This document shows positions 45,464-55,352 of a stretch of DNA of 64,000 bases, one piece after another. The stretch is from Burkholderia sp. Bp8992. GTDB lineage: Bacteria; Pseudomonadota; Gammaproteobacteria; Burkholderiales; Burkholderiaceae. How positions within the stretch are numbered: position 1 is the stretch's first letter; every line of letters starts with the position of its first letter. The notes below the pieces were generated by a model that searched no databases, was not told the origin of the DNA, and saw nothing but the letters and a program-made list of their open reading frames with translations. The stretch lies in assembly GCF_003853705.1 (NCBI RefSeq), contig NZ_QTQI01000016.1:62001-126000 (forward strand), given 5' to 3'. Position numbers and translations under genes: made by a program.

Positions 45464-47352
45464 CAAAGTACTCCGCGTGTGCCGGTGCGCACCGGCCAGC
45501 GTGCGATTTGGCCTCGCTGCATCGAATGCAGTTCGGTTTGCGTAAAGCTGTTGATTGACACATGCCGCGCAAGCCAATGTTCGAGGATCACACCGAACAG
45601 ATAGGGGCTCATGCCCGAGAAGTCCGTCTCGTCGACGGTCAGTGTGCATTCGATGCCGCGGCCGAAGGTCATCGGACCGCTCCCCGGCAGCTTGCGTGTC
45701 ACCGGGCGCGTCTTCACGCCGACGAGGCTTTCGACTTGTCGGCCTTGTCCGGCGTTGCCCTCGGCGACGTACAGGCGCAACAGATCGCGCAGCCCTCGAC
45801 CTCCTTCGCGGTGGTCGAAATCGTCGAGCGGCAGATAATTGAAGTTGAGTTGGCGGATCAGGCGCCACGCCATTTCACGTTCGGCATAGGGCGGCAGCGG
45901 CGGGCTGGGCGGGCGGATGAGGCCGATGCTCTCAACCGGTGCGGATTCGGCCGTGTCGAGGTCGTCGATACCGTTGCGCGGCACGAGCGTCGCGAGATCG
46001 CGATTTGTCAGCAGCGCGTCGACCGACAGGTAGCGGATGCTTTCGTGATAAGGCGCTTCGTTCTGGTCGACGAGAGAGAGAAACACTTCTGTGCCGACGT
46101 AGGGCGTGCGCGTACCGTAGCGACGAGCTGAATCGGATATGAGACGCCGCTCGCGTCTTGCCGAAAAGTAACGGCCGTGATTGCCTTCGTCGTTGTTCAG
46201 CGTTTGGTAGAGCGGGCGGAACGTGAGTTCGTCGGATGTCGCGGCCACGCGGCCGTACACGGCATCCACCGAAAACACCTCGTAATCGAGCGGCGCGAGC
46301 CGTGTCGGTACCAGATGAAACTCGGTTTCTCGCGGTGTGATCTCGATCCGGTCCGTATGCTTGCTGAAGAGGTTGATGACGGGCGTACAGAACAGTGCGA
46401 AGCGCGAGGCGTCGACGAGGTTTGCCAATTGAGCCGGCGAGCGGTCGAGCAGCACGACGACCTCGACTTCCCGCCCGTGTACCGTCGAGAACCCTTCTGC
46501 GAGTCCGTTCAGCGCAAAGAACCAGAATCGGGCCGGGCATGCAAAATATTCGTGCAACAGGTTATGCCCATGGAACTTCGTCCAAGTGAGTGGCAGCAGG
46601 TTCTGGTCGGTGCGCAGCCCCTCATGTTCCACTGCGTTACGCGTCACGGCCGCGAGCGGGCGCCCTGGGATGCCGAACTCGCCGGGCGTGCCGATCACGG
46701 ATGCGATGGCGCCGGCATGCAACAACTCGAACAGGTGCGATGCAACCTGCTCGTCACCGGCAAGGTAGACCGGAAGTCGATCGAGCCCCTTCAGGTCGGA
46801 GATTCGGACGTCACCGGTCGTCGCCAGGCGTAGCCGCAGTGCGCCCCGCACCTGCGTATCTGGGGGCGCGTAGCGCTCGAGGCCGGCGACGTCCGGCGGA
46901 ACGCCCGTCAAGCGGGCCTCGGTGATCGTCAGCGGCCACAGCATCACGTCCTGACCGCTCGTGAATTGGCACGCCGTTCTTTCGCCGTCGGGAATGCGGG
47001 CAGTAAATGCAGTGCCACGCGCAATTCGATAACCGTTCGCGAGGCTGCCTTCCGTCCCCCCGGGATGCAGGCGTGCGACCGCAATGGACGGCGTGGGCGC
47101 GACGTAGTTCGGATAAACGACTTCAAGCAACCGTTCGGTAAAGCGCGGGAATTCTGCATCGAGCTTGAGCTGCATGCGAGCTGCCATGAAGCTGAACGAT
47201 TCGATCAGGCGCTCGACGTAGGGATCTGCCACTTCGCCAGCCTGCATGCCGAGTCGGCGGGCGATCTTCGGGTGTGCATGCGCGAATTCAGCCGCGAGTT
47301 CGCGCATGTAGATAAGTTCCTGGTTGTAGTAGTCGAGTAGTCGCGGGTCCAT
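45463..47352 (-). CDS. tssF: Type VI secretion baseplate protein TssF (VasA/ImpG)
   Basis: This is a 629-residue baseplate wedge component. It starts MDPRLLDYYNQELIYMRELAAEF, the standard TssF beginning, and has the later ARMQLKLDAEFPRFTERLLEVVYP and LPLDDFDHREGG segments. It works with TssG, TssE and TssK. The ATG at 47352 lies 35 bases after the tssE stop codon. Confidence 0.94.
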   Translation of the reverse strand: MDPRLLDYYNQELIYMRELAAEFAHAHPKIARRLGMQAGEVADPYVERLIESFSFMAARMQLKLDAEFPRFTERLLEVVYPNYVAPTPSIAVARLHPGGTEGSLANGYRIARGTAFTARIPDGERTACQFTSGQDVMLWPLTITEARLTGVPPDVAGLERYAPPDTQVRGALRLRLATTGDVRISDLKGLDRLPVYLAGDEQVASHLFELLHAGAIASVIGTPGEFGIPGRPLAAVTRNAVEHEGLRTDQNLLPLTWTKFHGHNLLHEYFACPARFWFFALNGLAEGFSTVHGREVEVVVLLDRSPAQLANLVDASRFALFCTPVINLFSKHTDRIEITPRETEFHLVPTRLAPLDYEVFSVDAVYGRVAATSDELTFRPLYQTLNNDEGNHGRYFSARRERRLISDSARRYGTRTPYVGTEVFLSLVDQNEAPYHESIRYLSVDALLTNRDLATLVPRNGIDDLDTAESAPVESIGLIRPPSPPLPPYAEREMAWRLIRQLNFNYLPLDDFDHREGGRGLRDLLRLYVAEGNAGQGRQVESLVGVKTRPVTRKLPGSGPMTFGRGIECTLTVDETDFSGMSPYLFGVILEHWLARHVSINSFTQTELHSMQRGQIARWPVRTGTRGVL

Positions 47353-47387
47353 CGGAACGGTCTCGTTATCGTTGTGGCGTGCCGCGC

Positions 47388-47948
47388 TTAACTCGTGCGC
47401 ATGCCGGTGATGCGAATCTCGCTGGTTTCGAGATCCAGCGAACTCTGCACCATGAACTCGAGCGGGTACGGATCCATGTGAATCAGGCCGCGAACTTCGA
47501 ACGCGAGGACGTTGTGATGCTCGTCGGCATCGCCGCTGCCGAGGCGGGGCGATACCACCAGGGAATCCGGAATCAGCCGCGGTTCGAAATGGGTAATGGC
47601 CCGCCGGATCGTCTGCTCGACGTCGTTCCATTGACGCGATGCGATAAAGGCGCCTGCAAGGGGCGGCACGCCGAAGTTCACGGTCGATGCGGCGACTTGC
47701 GGGTGGCGACTCCGATCGATCTGGTCCTCGATGCTGGTTGTATTGAGCAGATAGGCGAGATCGCGCTGCACGATGTCGCGCATCTGTTTGCGGGTGACCG
47801 TGTATTCTTCCGGCGCCTCCGTCTTTCTGTGCGGGGCATCGTCACGCAGCCGGTCCAGCAGGGTCGGCATCAGGTGCGTATTGGCGCGCCGTGGCGTGCG
47901 GACGGAGAGCGAGTCCACGGCCCGCGGCATTTTCCTGCGCTCACTCAT
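47388..47948 (-). CDS. tssE: Type VI secretion baseplate protein TssE (gp25-like)
   Basis: This is a 186-residue homologue of phage T4 gp25. The conserved core IRRAITHFEPRLIPDSL sits in the second half; the N-terminal third is more variable. It triggers sheath assembly on the baseplate. The ATG at 47948 overlaps the tagJ stop codon by 8 bases. Confidence 0.92.
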   Translation of the reverse strand: MSERRKMPRAVDSLSVRTPRRANTHLMPTLLDRLRDDAPHRKTEAPEEYTVTRKQMRDIVQRDLAYLLNTTSIEDQIDRSRHPQVAASTVNFGVPPLAGAFIASRQWNDVEQTIRRAITHFEPRLIPDSLVVSPRLGSGDADEHHNVLAFEVRGLIHMDPYPLEFMVQSSLDLETSEIRITGMRTS

Positions 47949-48792
47949 CGATCGGCTCTCCGGCCGTGGCGCTGTTTCCGATATCTGCGCCGAACGCCGC
48001 GTTTGTCAGCTCGAACAGTCCGAAGTCTCCCCGATCCGTTGACCAGGTCTTTTGTCCAAGCGCCATGACGCCGGTTCGGCCGTGCTCCTGCCAGAACGTT
48101 TCGCGTCCGATGCGAGCGGCATCGATGCTGGCCTCGGAACCTGGATATCGAGCCGGCATGAAACCGTGGATGATGGCGCCATCGCCAAGTGTGAACGTGC
48201 ACGGTGCCCAAATCAGATCGATGACCTTCGTCGGAGGCGACACGCGCCATGACGCCAGATCGACGAACGGAATCCAGCGATAGTGCCCGGCCACGATGAT
48301 TTCGCAGACGGGGCCGAACCGGGAGTCGCTATCGACGATCCAGGCTACCGGACCCTGCGGGATGCGCGCCGCGACGGTGAGAGCGGCATCGAAAGCCGCT
48401 TCGCGCGCGTCATCGGCTACCTCGATCCGTCCCATCGCGGCCAGATGCAGTGCATTCAGCAATCCATCGATCCATGCTGGATGCTCGAATACGAAACCCG
48501 GGCGCTCATGCCCTTCGACCACCTGCTTGCGCCAGCATTCGGCGCGGATCAGGTCGCGATAGACCTGGGCGGTTGCCGTCTGCCCGGGTTCGAGCATGGC
48601 CCATGTCCGCAATTGCTGGATTGCCCGCGCCCATTCGCCCACGACGCACAACAGCTGGAATAGCGCCCATCGATGGGACGCGATGGCCGGTTGCTCGCGC
48701 ACGCGTGCGGAGATTCGTTCGATTTGTTCGCTGAGGGAGGCATCATCCAACCAAACGAGAGGGGGCGGGGGGGAAGCGGTAAGCCGGGTCAA
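47941..48792 (-). CDS. tagJ: Type VI secretion accessory protein TagJ (ImpE family)
   Basis: This is a 283-residue ImpE/SciE-type protein with a helical-repeat N-terminus (HRWALFQLLCVVGEWARAIQQL) and the C-terminal ImpE domain. In other systems TagJ binds the sheath protein TssB and influences ClpV-dependent recycling. It starts with TTG at 48792 and overlaps the upstream gene stop codon by 4 bases (TTGA). Confidence 0.9.
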   Translation of the reverse strand: MTRLTASPPPPLVWLDDASLSEQIERISARVREQPAIASHRWALFQLLCVVGEWARAIQQLRTWAMLEPGQTATAQVYRDLIRAECWRKQVVEGHERPGFVFEHPAWIDGLLNALHLAAMGRIEVADDAREAAFDAALTVAARIPQGPVAWIVDSDSRFGPVCEIIVAGHYRWIPFVDLASWRVSPPTKVIDLIWAPCTFTLGDGAIIHGFMPARYPGSEASIDAARIGRETFWQEHGRTGVMALGQKTWSTDRGDFGLFELTNAAFGADIGNSATAGEPIDE

Positions 48793-49436
48793 TCTTCATC
48801 CTTGCGCACGGGCGCGGACAGCGGGCTGTCGATAGTCAACGCGTGGTGTTCGCGCCGTGTTAGCGCGGGGGGATGTTGCGCGGCCGTCGCTCGAAAATCG
48901 GGAGGCGCAAACAGATGCAGGATCTCGGGAACGGGTTCACCGTCCGGCAAGGGGCCCGCGTGCTCATCCAGTCGCTCGAATACGTCGTCGAGCGTGCGGT
49001 TGCCAAACAGCAGCGCTTCGATCGGATCGCGATCGTGATTCGCATCCGGACAGTCCGGCGAATCGAGCGCGGTCGTGCGCGTTGCCGGTTCCGTCGCCGC
49101 GGCGACTGATACCCATTCAGCGATAGCGGAAGCGTGGGGACCAGCCAGTGCCCGCCAATACTGGGCGTGCAATGTATCGATCAGCACGTCGGCATTGTCG
49201 GACGTGTCGACGGATGCCCGAGGCGAACGAGCCGAATGTCGCGCGATACGCTCCTTGCCGCCGATGCCTAGCTGATCGAGCAGGCCGTCGGCACAGGACG
49301 ACGCGGATGATTCGCCTGCTGGAACGGTCGGGTGGGCAGTAGCAGTGTGGCTGGGCCGCGCATGATCTTTACCACGCGCGATCAGCGTGTGCGACACGTC
49401 CGGTTGGCGACGCCACGGCAGACGAAGGAAACGCAT
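48789..49436 (-). CDS. tagK: Type VI secretion-associated protein, TagK-like
   Basis: This is a protein of about 215 residues, largely polar and probably cytoplasmic, with the segment LHAQYWRALAGPHASAIAEW and a later DPIEALLFGNRTLDDVFERL that match TagK proteins of Burkholderia T6SS loci. Its role is not established. The start is uncertain: I used the ATG at 49436, but earlier starts at about 49466 and 49475 are open. It is the first gene of the leftward arm. Confidence 0.72.
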   Translation of the reverse strand: MRFLRLPWRRQPDVSHTLIARGKDHARPSHTATAHPTVPAGESSASSCADGLLDQLGIGGKERIARHSARSPRASVDTSDNADVLIDTLHAQYWRALAGPHASAIAEWVSVAAATEPATRTTALDSPDCPDANHDRDPIEALLFGNRTLDDVFERLDEHAGPLPDGEPVPEILHLFAPPDFRATAAQHPPALTRREHHALTIDSPLSAPVRKDED

Positions 49437-49586
49437 CTGGCTATCCAATGATGAGATAGCCCGCATTTTAACCACGAGTTCCGGCTGATTTTTTATTGAA
49501 ATGAAAATAATGGGTCGAGTGAAATTGGAGATGTATTTTAGAGATAAATGAGGAATGTAAAATAAAGTGATAAATGTGGGCCTAAT

Positions 49587-49657
49587 TATTTTGAGATAAA
49601 AGCGCTGATTCGTTGACGGTCTTGAGTCTTTGGGAGAGATGAATTTATCTCAAAATA
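49587..49657. repeat. 14-bp perfect inverted repeat in the T6SS control region
   Basis: TATTTTGAGATAAA (49587-49600) and TTTATCTCAAAATA (49644-49657) are exact reverse complements separated by 43 bases. The interval also holds part of a second inverted repeat. The arrangement could be two half-sites of a looping repressor or an RNA structure in a leader. Confidence 0.75.
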
Positions 49658-49797
49658 ACAAAGACTTGTGTGAGTGAGTTGAGGGTCGATCGGTCGAGGC
49701 TCCAATCGAAGGTTGATCTGATGTTGCGTATATTTGGGCGGTAATTTGTCGAAAGGCGATCGGGTGAATTTCTGAGAGATATTTGCGGTTGAATGCA

Positions 49798-49827
49798 TTG
49801 ACGTAAGTTGTAACTCATGCTGATAAT
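49798..49827 (+). promoter_or_regulatory. Sigma-70-type promoter for the clpV arm
   Basis: TTGACG at 49798-49803 and GATAAT at 49822-49827 are separated by 18 bases. It lies about 150 bases upstream of the clpV start, which leaves a leader of roughly 140 bases. This is the best promoter match in the region. Confidence 0.55.
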
Positions 49828-49976
49828 GCGGCTTCGATTTGATTGGCCGATCGAGTCGAATCGAAGAAAGGACGATGTATCGGTGTTTACGCGGACATCC
49901 GGAAGACAGCCTGTATAGCAGTCCTGACAGATCCTGGTGGTGCGTGAAGCCATCGCACCCAACAACAAAGATCAAC

Positions 49977-52658
49977 ATGACCATTTCTCGCCAAGCACTA
50001 TTCGGCAAGCTCGGGGTTCAGCTTTACCGAGGTATCGAGTCGGCGACGAATTTCTGCAAGCTGCGCGGGAATCCGTTCGTCGAGCTCGTCCACTGGCTGT
50101 ACCAGTTGCTGCAGCAGCCGGACGGCGATCTTCAGCGGATCGTGCGTCACGCCGCGATCGATCGCGATGGGCTCGAACGCGATTTCGCGCGGGCGCTGGC
50201 CGCCTTGCCGGCCGGCGCAAGTTCGATCAACGACTTTTCGTGGCATATCGAATCGGCGATCGAGCGGGCCTGGGTGCTCGCAACGCTGGAGTACGGTGAC
50301 CGACGCGTGCGCGGCGCGTGGCTGATCGCGGCACTCATATCCGTCCCCGAGCTGCGGCGTGTCATGCTTGCGATCTCTCCGGCGTTCGGCAAAATTCCGG
50401 TCGATGATTTCGACGACTTGCTGCCAGCCTGGATAGCCGGTTCGCCGGAAGCGGACGACGGTCCGTATGACCATAGCGAATATCTGCCTGCCACGCCTGG
50501 TGAGGCATCCGGTGCGATGCCGGTCACGCCGAAGGGCGACACACTTGATCAATATTGCGCGGACCTGACGGCACGTGCTCGCGCCGGCGAGATCGACCCG
50601 GTCATCGGTCGCGAATTCGAGATTCGCACGATGATCGATGTGTTGCTACGCCGTCGACAAAACAATCCGTTGGTGACCGGCGAAGCCGGGGTTGGCAAGA
50701 CGGCCGTGGTGGAGGGGCTCGCGCGTGCGATCGCATCGGGCAACGTGCCGCCAAAGCTCGCGGATGTGCGTTTGCTGAGCCTCGATGTCGGCGCGTTGCT
50801 GGCGGGTGCTAGCATGAAGGGGGAATTCGAGGCGCGCCTGAAGGCGTTACTCGAAGCGGCCGCGAAGTCGCCAGCGCCGGTCATCCTGTTCATCGACGAA
50901 ATCCATACGCTGATTGGCGCGGGCGGCCAGGCCGGCACGGGCGACGCCGCCAACCTCCTGAAGCCGGCGCTCGCGCGCGGCACGCTCCGCACGATTGGTG
51001 CGACGACCTGGATCGAATACAAGCGGCATATCGAGAAAGACCCGGCATTGACGCGACGCTTTCAGGTCCTCCAAGTCGCGGAGCCGTCCGAGTCTGCGGC
51101 CGTCGATATGGTGCGGGGACTCGTGCAAACGTTTTCTGAGCATCACGGCATAGTGGTGCGCGACGAGGCGATTCGAGGTGCGGTGACGTTGTCTCACCGG
51201 TACATCCCGTCGCGCCAGTTGCCGGACAAGGCGATCAGCTTGCTCGATACCGCTTGCGCACGTGTGGCGCTGTCTCAGCATGCCACGCCGCGAGAACTCG
51301 ACGACGTGCGTCAACGGCTGGCGGCCGCTCGCGCGGAAGAGGCGCTACTCGCGCAGGAGGCACGGATCGGACTAGACGTGGACAAGGCGCGGGACAGTGT
51401 GCGCGAACGCATCGCCGCGCTTGCAGCGGACGAAGCAGCCGTCGAGGTGCGCTGGCGTGAACAAGCGGCTGCTGCGCAGGCATTGCTTGCTGCACGTGAA
51501 ACGATGAGCGGCGACATGGCGCATGCTCCGGTGTCGGTCGATCAGCTTCGCGAGCTCGAACAGGCGTTGCTGGCGCTGCAAGGCGATGCGCCGCTCGTGT
51601 TTCCGGAGGTTGATGCGGCGATCGTCGCGGAAATCGTATCCGACTGGACGGGCATCCCAGCAGGTCGCATGGTCACGGACGAAGTCGAGGCGGTGCGTCG
51701 ATTGTCTGAAACGCTGGAGGCACGCGTGGTCGGCCAGACGGACGCGCTGCGCCTGATCGGCGAACGCGTGCAGACCGCACGGGCCGGCCTGGCCGATCCG
51801 AAAAAGCCGCTCGGCGTGTTCCTGCTCGCCGGCCCGTCGGGCGTCGGCAAGACCGAAACCGCGCTGGCGCTGGCCGAGGCGCTGTACGGTGGGGAACAAA
51901 ACCTGATCACGATCAACATGAGCGAATATCAGGAAGCGCACACCGTTTCGGGGCTGAAAGGGGCGCCGCCCGGCTACGTCGGATACGGCGAGGGCGGTGT
52001 GCTGACCGAAGCGGTGCGTCGTCGCCCGTATTCGGTTGTCCTGCTCGACGAAGTCGAAAAGGCCCACGGCGACGTACACGAAATGTTCTTCCAGGTATTC
52101 GACAAGGGCTACATGGAAGACGGCGATGGCCGCCATATCGATTTCCGCAATACGACGATCCTGCTGACGAGCAATGTCGGCGCCGATCTGAGCGCGAGCC
52201 TGTGTGCCGATCCTGCGCTCGCACCGGACCTCGACGGCTTGCGGCAGGCGCTCGTTCCGGAGCTGCTGAAAACTTTCCCGGCGGCCTTCGTCGGTCGCGT
52301 GACGGTGGTGCCTTACCGGCCGCTGGCGGATGACGCGCTTGCGCGCATCGTTCGCTTACACCTCGGTCGAGTTGTGAAACGCATGGCCGATACGCACGAT
52401 ATCGCACTCACGTTCGACGATGCGGTGGTCGGCTACATCGTCGGTCGCTGTCTCGTTCAGGAAACCGGTGCGCGCGTCCTGATCAGTTTCATCGAACAAC
52501 ACATCCTGCCGCGCCTGTCGGCGCTCTGGCTCGATACCTTCGCGTCGAAAGGTGCTCTCGCTCGCATCGCTATCGGTATTGCCGAATCGGCCGCCGACCC
52601 CGCGCGGGCACTGACCTTCGATGCGACGCCATCTCGCCTGGACGAATCGCTTGGCTAA
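49977..52658 (+). CDS. clpV: Type VI secretion ATPase TssH (ClpV)
   Basis: This is an 893-residue AAA+ unfoldase that recycles the contracted sheath. It has an N-terminal Clp domain, then ATPase domain 1 (GEAGVGKT near residue 237, FIDEIHTLIGAGG), a coiled-coil middle region, and ATPase domain 2 (GPSGVGKT near 620, LLDEVEKAH). I start it at the ATG at 49977, which begins the conserved MTISRQALFGKL, although the ribosome-binding site is weak. It is the first gene of the rightward arm. Confidence 0.95.
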   Translation: MTISRQALFGKLGVQLYRGIESATNFCKLRGNPFVELVHWLYQLLQQPDGDLQRIVRHAAIDRDGLERDFARALAALPAGASSINDFSWHIESAIERAWVLATLEYGDRRVRGAWLIAALISVPELRRVMLAISPAFGKIPVDDFDDLLPAWIAGSPEADDGPYDHSEYLPATPGEASGAMPVTPKGDTLDQYCADLTARARAGEIDPVIGREFEIRTMIDVLLRRRQNNPLVTGEAGVGKTAVVEGLARAIASGNVPPKLADVRLLSLDVGALLAGASMKGEFEARLKALLEAAAKSPAPVILFIDEIHTLIGAGGQAGTGDAANLLKPALARGTLRTIGATTWIEYKRHIEKDPALTRRFQVLQVAEPSESAAVDMVRGLVQTFSEHHGIVVRDEAIRGAVTLSHRYIPSRQLPDKAISLLDTACARVALSQHATPRELDDVRQRLAAARAEEALLAQEARIGLDVDKARDSVRERIAALAADEAAVEVRWREQAAAAQALLAARETMSGDMAHAPVSVDQLRELEQALLALQGDAPLVFPEVDAAIVAEIVSDWTGIPAGRMVTDEVEAVRRLSETLEARVVGQTDALRLIGERVQTARAGLADPKKPLGVFLLAGPSGVGKTETALALAEALYGGEQNLITINMSEYQEAHTVSGLKGAPPGYVGYGEGGVLTEAVRRRPYSVVLLDEVEKAHGDVHEMFFQVFDKGYMEDGDGRHIDFRNTTILLTSNVGADLSASLCADPALAPDLDGLRQALVPELLKTFPAAFVGRVTVVPYRPLADDALARIVRLHLGRVVKRMADTHDIALTFDDAVVGYIVGRCLVQETGARVLISFIEQHILPRLSALWLDTFASKGALARIAIGIAESAADPARALTFDATPSRLDESLG

Positions 52659-52695
52659 GCACCGTCCACTTCCCACTGTTCAGGAGAACCTGTCC

Positions 52696-53238
52696 ATGTC
52701 CGCTTCCAGCAGTTCGCAGAAATTCATTGCGCGCAATCGTGCGCCGCGCGTGCAGATCGAGTACGACGTCGAGGTTTACGGCTCGGAGAAGAAAGTCGAG
52801 CTGCCTTTCGTCATGGGCGTGCTGGCCGACTTGTCGGGCAAACATCCGGTCGAGCCGCTTCCGGCAGTGTCCGATCGGCGCTTCCTCGAAATCGATATAG
52901 ACAATTTCGACGAGCGGATGAAGGCCATCCGACCGCGCGTCGCGTTTGCCGTGCCGAATACGCTGACGGGTGACGGCCAGATGATGGTCGACATGACTTT
53001 CGAGAGCATGGAGGACTTTTCCCCGGCTGCCATCGCGCGCAAGGTCGACCCGCTCCGCCAGTTGCTGGAGGCTCGCACACAGCTGGCGAACCTGCAGACC
53101 TACATGGACGGCAAGTCGGGCGCCGAAGCGCTCGTTACGCAGCTGCTGCAGGACCCGGCGCTCCTGAATTCGCTGGCCGCTGCGCCGAAGCCCGTGCATC
53201 ACGAATCGGGCGACCTCGACCAGAACGAAGCCAACTGA
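52696..53238 (+). CDS. tssB: Type VI secretion sheath protein TssB (VipA)
   Basis: This is the 180-residue small sheath subunit. The sequence RNRAPRVQIEYDVEVYGSEK near the start and ELPFVMGVLADLSG are family signatures. It pairs with TssC to build the contractile sheath. The ATG at 52696 has CAGGAG 7 bases upstream, which rules out the longer in-frame reading. It is 37 bases from clpV. Confidence 0.95.
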   Translation: MSASSSSQKFIARNRAPRVQIEYDVEVYGSEKKVELPFVMGVLADLSGKHPVEPLPAVSDRRFLEIDIDNFDERMKAIRPRVAFAVPNTLTGDGQMMVDMTFESMEDFSPAAIARKVDPLRQLLEARTQLANLQTYMDGKSGAEALVTQLLQDPALLNSLAAAPKPVHHESGDLDQNEAN

Positions 53239-53265
53239 CCGACGAACCGATCGAGGATGACCACC

Positions 53266-54759
53266 ATGGCGAAGCAACACGCACAGGCCGCGCAAGCACA
53301 GACGGCCACTCAATCCGACTTCACGCAACTGCTGGAAAAGGAGTTTCGTCCGAAGACCGACCAAGCGCGCGAAGCGGTCGAATCCGCGGTCCAGACGCTC
53401 GCCGAGCAGGCGCTTGCGCAAACTGCGACCATCAGCGACGACGCGTACAAGAGCATCGCGGCGATCATTGCGCAGATCGACCACAAGTTGTCCGAGCAGA
53501 TCAACCTGATCCTGCACCACGACGACTACCAGGCACTGGAATCGGCATGGCGCGGCTTGAATCATCTCGTTTCGAATACGGAAACCGATGAACATCTCAA
53601 GATCCGTGTCCTGGACGTGTCGAAGATCGAGCTGCACCGCACGATGCGCCGCTACAAGGGGCTGGCATGGGATCAAAGTCCGCTCTTCAAGCAGATCTAT
53701 GAGCAGGAGTACGGCCAGCTCGGCGGCGAGCCGTACGGCTGCATGGTGGCCGACTACTATTTCGACCATACGCCGCCTGACGTCGATCTGCTGGGTTCGA
53801 TTGCAAAGGTCGCCGCGGCATCTCACACGCCGTTCATCACGGGGGCTGGTCCGTCGGTGCTTCAGATGGAGTCGTGGCAAGAGCTTGCGAACCCGCGCGA
53901 TCTGACGAAGATCTTCACGCAGAACCTCGAATATGCGGCGTGGAATTCGCTGCGCAATACCGAAGATGCCCGTTATGTCGGGCTGACGATGCCGCGCTTC
54001 CTCGCACGGCTGCCGTATGGCGCGAAGACCAATCCGGTCGATGAATTCGATTTCGAAGAGGACACCAACGGCTCGGATCACAGCCGCTACGGCTGGGCGA
54101 ACGCGGCATATGCGATGGGCGTCAACATCAACCGCTCGTTCAAGCAGTATGGCTGGTGCTCGCTGATCCGCGGCGTCGAGTCGGGCGGCACGGTCGAGAG
54201 CCTGCCCTGCCATACGTTCCCGACCGACGACGGCGGCGTCGACATGAAATGCCCGACCGAGATCGCGATCTCGGATCGCCGCGAGGCCGAATTGTCGAAG
54301 AACGGCTTCATTCCGCTCGTGCATCGCAAGAACACCGATCACGCGACTTTCATCGGCGCGCAATCGTTGCAGAAGCCGGCCGAGTACCACGACCCGGACG
54401 CGACCGCCAACGCGAACCTGTCGGCTCGCCTGCCGTACCTGTTTGCCTGCTCGCGTTTCGCGCATTACCTGAAGTGCATCGTGCGCGACAAGATCGGCGC
54501 GTTCAAGGAGCGCGAGGACATGCAGCGCTGGCTGAACGAGTGGGTCATGCACTACGTCGATGCAGATCCTGCCAACTCGTCGCAGGACACCAAGGCGCGT
54601 CGGCCGCTCGCTGCGGCTGAAGTGCTCGTCGAAGACGTCGAGGGCAACCCTGGCTATTACCAGGCGAAGTTCTTCCTGCGGCCGCATTTCCAGCTCGAAG
54701 GGCTGACAGTCTCGCTGCGGCTCGTGACGAAGCTTCCGTCGATCAAGGAAGCGGCGTAA
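53266..54759 (+). CDS. tssC: Type VI secretion sheath protein TssC (VipB)
   Basis: This is the 497-residue large sheath subunit, with the typical LESAWRGLNHLVSNTETD, DHTPPDVDLLGSIAKVAAAS and EFDFEEDT segments. I chose the ATG at 53266 because GAGG lies 9 bases upstream; the ATG at 53257 is too close to it. It lies 27 bases after tssB, the normal pairing. Confidence 0.95.
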   Translation: MAKQHAQAAQAQTATQSDFTQLLEKEFRPKTDQAREAVESAVQTLAEQALAQTATISDDAYKSIAAIIAQIDHKLSEQINLILHHDDYQALESAWRGLNHLVSNTETDEHLKIRVLDVSKIELHRTMRRYKGLAWDQSPLFKQIYEQEYGQLGGEPYGCMVADYYFDHTPPDVDLLGSIAKVAAASHTPFITGAGPSVLQMESWQELANPRDLTKIFTQNLEYAAWNSLRNTEDARYVGLTMPRFLARLPYGAKTNPVDEFDFEEDTNGSDHSRYGWANAAYAMGVNINRSFKQYGWCSLIRGVESGGTVESLPCHTFPTDDGGVDMKCPTEIAISDRREAELSKNGFIPLVHRKNTDHATFIGAQSLQKPAEYHDPDATANANLSARLPYLFACSRFAHYLKCIVRDKIGAFKEREDMQRWLNEWVMHYVDADPANSSQDTKARRPLAAAEVLVEDVEGNPGYYQAKFFLRPHFQLEGLTVSLRLVTKLPSIKEAA

Positions 54760-54856
54760 CCGGAAAGGTAATCGACCCCATCGGGCCGGACATTCAAGCG
54801 CTTCATATTGTGGTGAACGGCCTGTTTCTACTCATGTACGTCAAGGAGTACTACGC

Positions 54857-55342
54857 ATGGCACAGGACATTTTTCTGAAGATCGACGGTATCAACGGCGA
54901 ATCGCTCGATGACAAGCACAAGGACGAGATCGAAGTGTTGAGCTGGGACTGGGAAATCACCCAGGAATCGTCGATGCATGCCGGCAGCGGTGGCGGCGCG
55001 GGCAAGGCGACGGTCAAGGACCTGACGTTCGAACACAACATCGATCGCGCGAGCCCCAACCTGATGAAGTACGCGCTGACCGGCAAGCATATCGACCAGG
55101 CGACGCTCGTGATGCGCAAGGCCGGCGGCAACCCGCTCGAGTACCTGAAGGTCACGATGAGCGACGTGATCGTCACGCGCGTGAAGCCGTCCGGCAGCAA
55201 GAGCGACGCCGAGAAAAGCCGCGAGACGGTGGCGTTGTCGTTCGCGAAGGTGAAGCAGGAGTACGTCGTACAGAACGCGCAAGGCGGTAGCGGTGGTGCG
55301 GTGACGGCCGGCTTCGACATCAAGGGCAACAAGGAAGCGTAA
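54857..55342 (+). CDS. hcp: Type VI secretion tube protein Hcp (TssD)
   Basis: This is the 161-residue ring-forming protein that stacks into the inner tube. It starts MAQDIFLKIDGINGESLDDK and has the EVLSWDWEITQESS and VTMSDVIVTRV segments of Hcp1-type proteins. AAGGAG precedes the ATG. A strong hairpin follows the gene, which would help keep hcp transcripts abundant compared with the next genes. Confidence 0.96.
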   Translation: MAQDIFLKIDGINGESLDDKHKDEIEVLSWDWEITQESSMHAGSGGGAGKATVKDLTFEHNIDRASPNLMKYALTGKHIDQATLVMRKAGGNPLEYLKVTMSDVIVTRVKPSGSKSDAEKSRETVALSFAKVKQEYVVQNAQGGSGGAVTAGFDIKGNKEA

Positions 55343-55352
55343 GCCGGTTGGG

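Larger units (their letters stand above)
49437..49976. other. 540-bp AT-rich divergent promoter region of the T6SS
   Basis: This stretch is far richer in A and T than its surroundings and has no supported gene. It contains a perfect 14-bp inverted repeat (49587-49600 and 49644-49657), a nested 8-bp repeat AGTCTTTG/CAAAGACT (49625-49632 and 49659-49666), repeated GATAAA elements, and a sigma-70-type promoter for the rightward arm. It separates tagK from clpV and should carry the control signals for both arms. Confidence 0.7.

Noticed and set aside
49586-50008. 140-residue minus-strand open frame in the AT-rich T6SS control region
   Set aside because: It overlaps the clpV start and promoter, has no ribosome-binding site or recognisable domain, and covers the inverted repeats.
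52570-54687. 705-residue minus-strand open frame opposite tssB and tssC
   Set aside because: It is antisense to two unmistakable sheath genes and shows no domain pattern.
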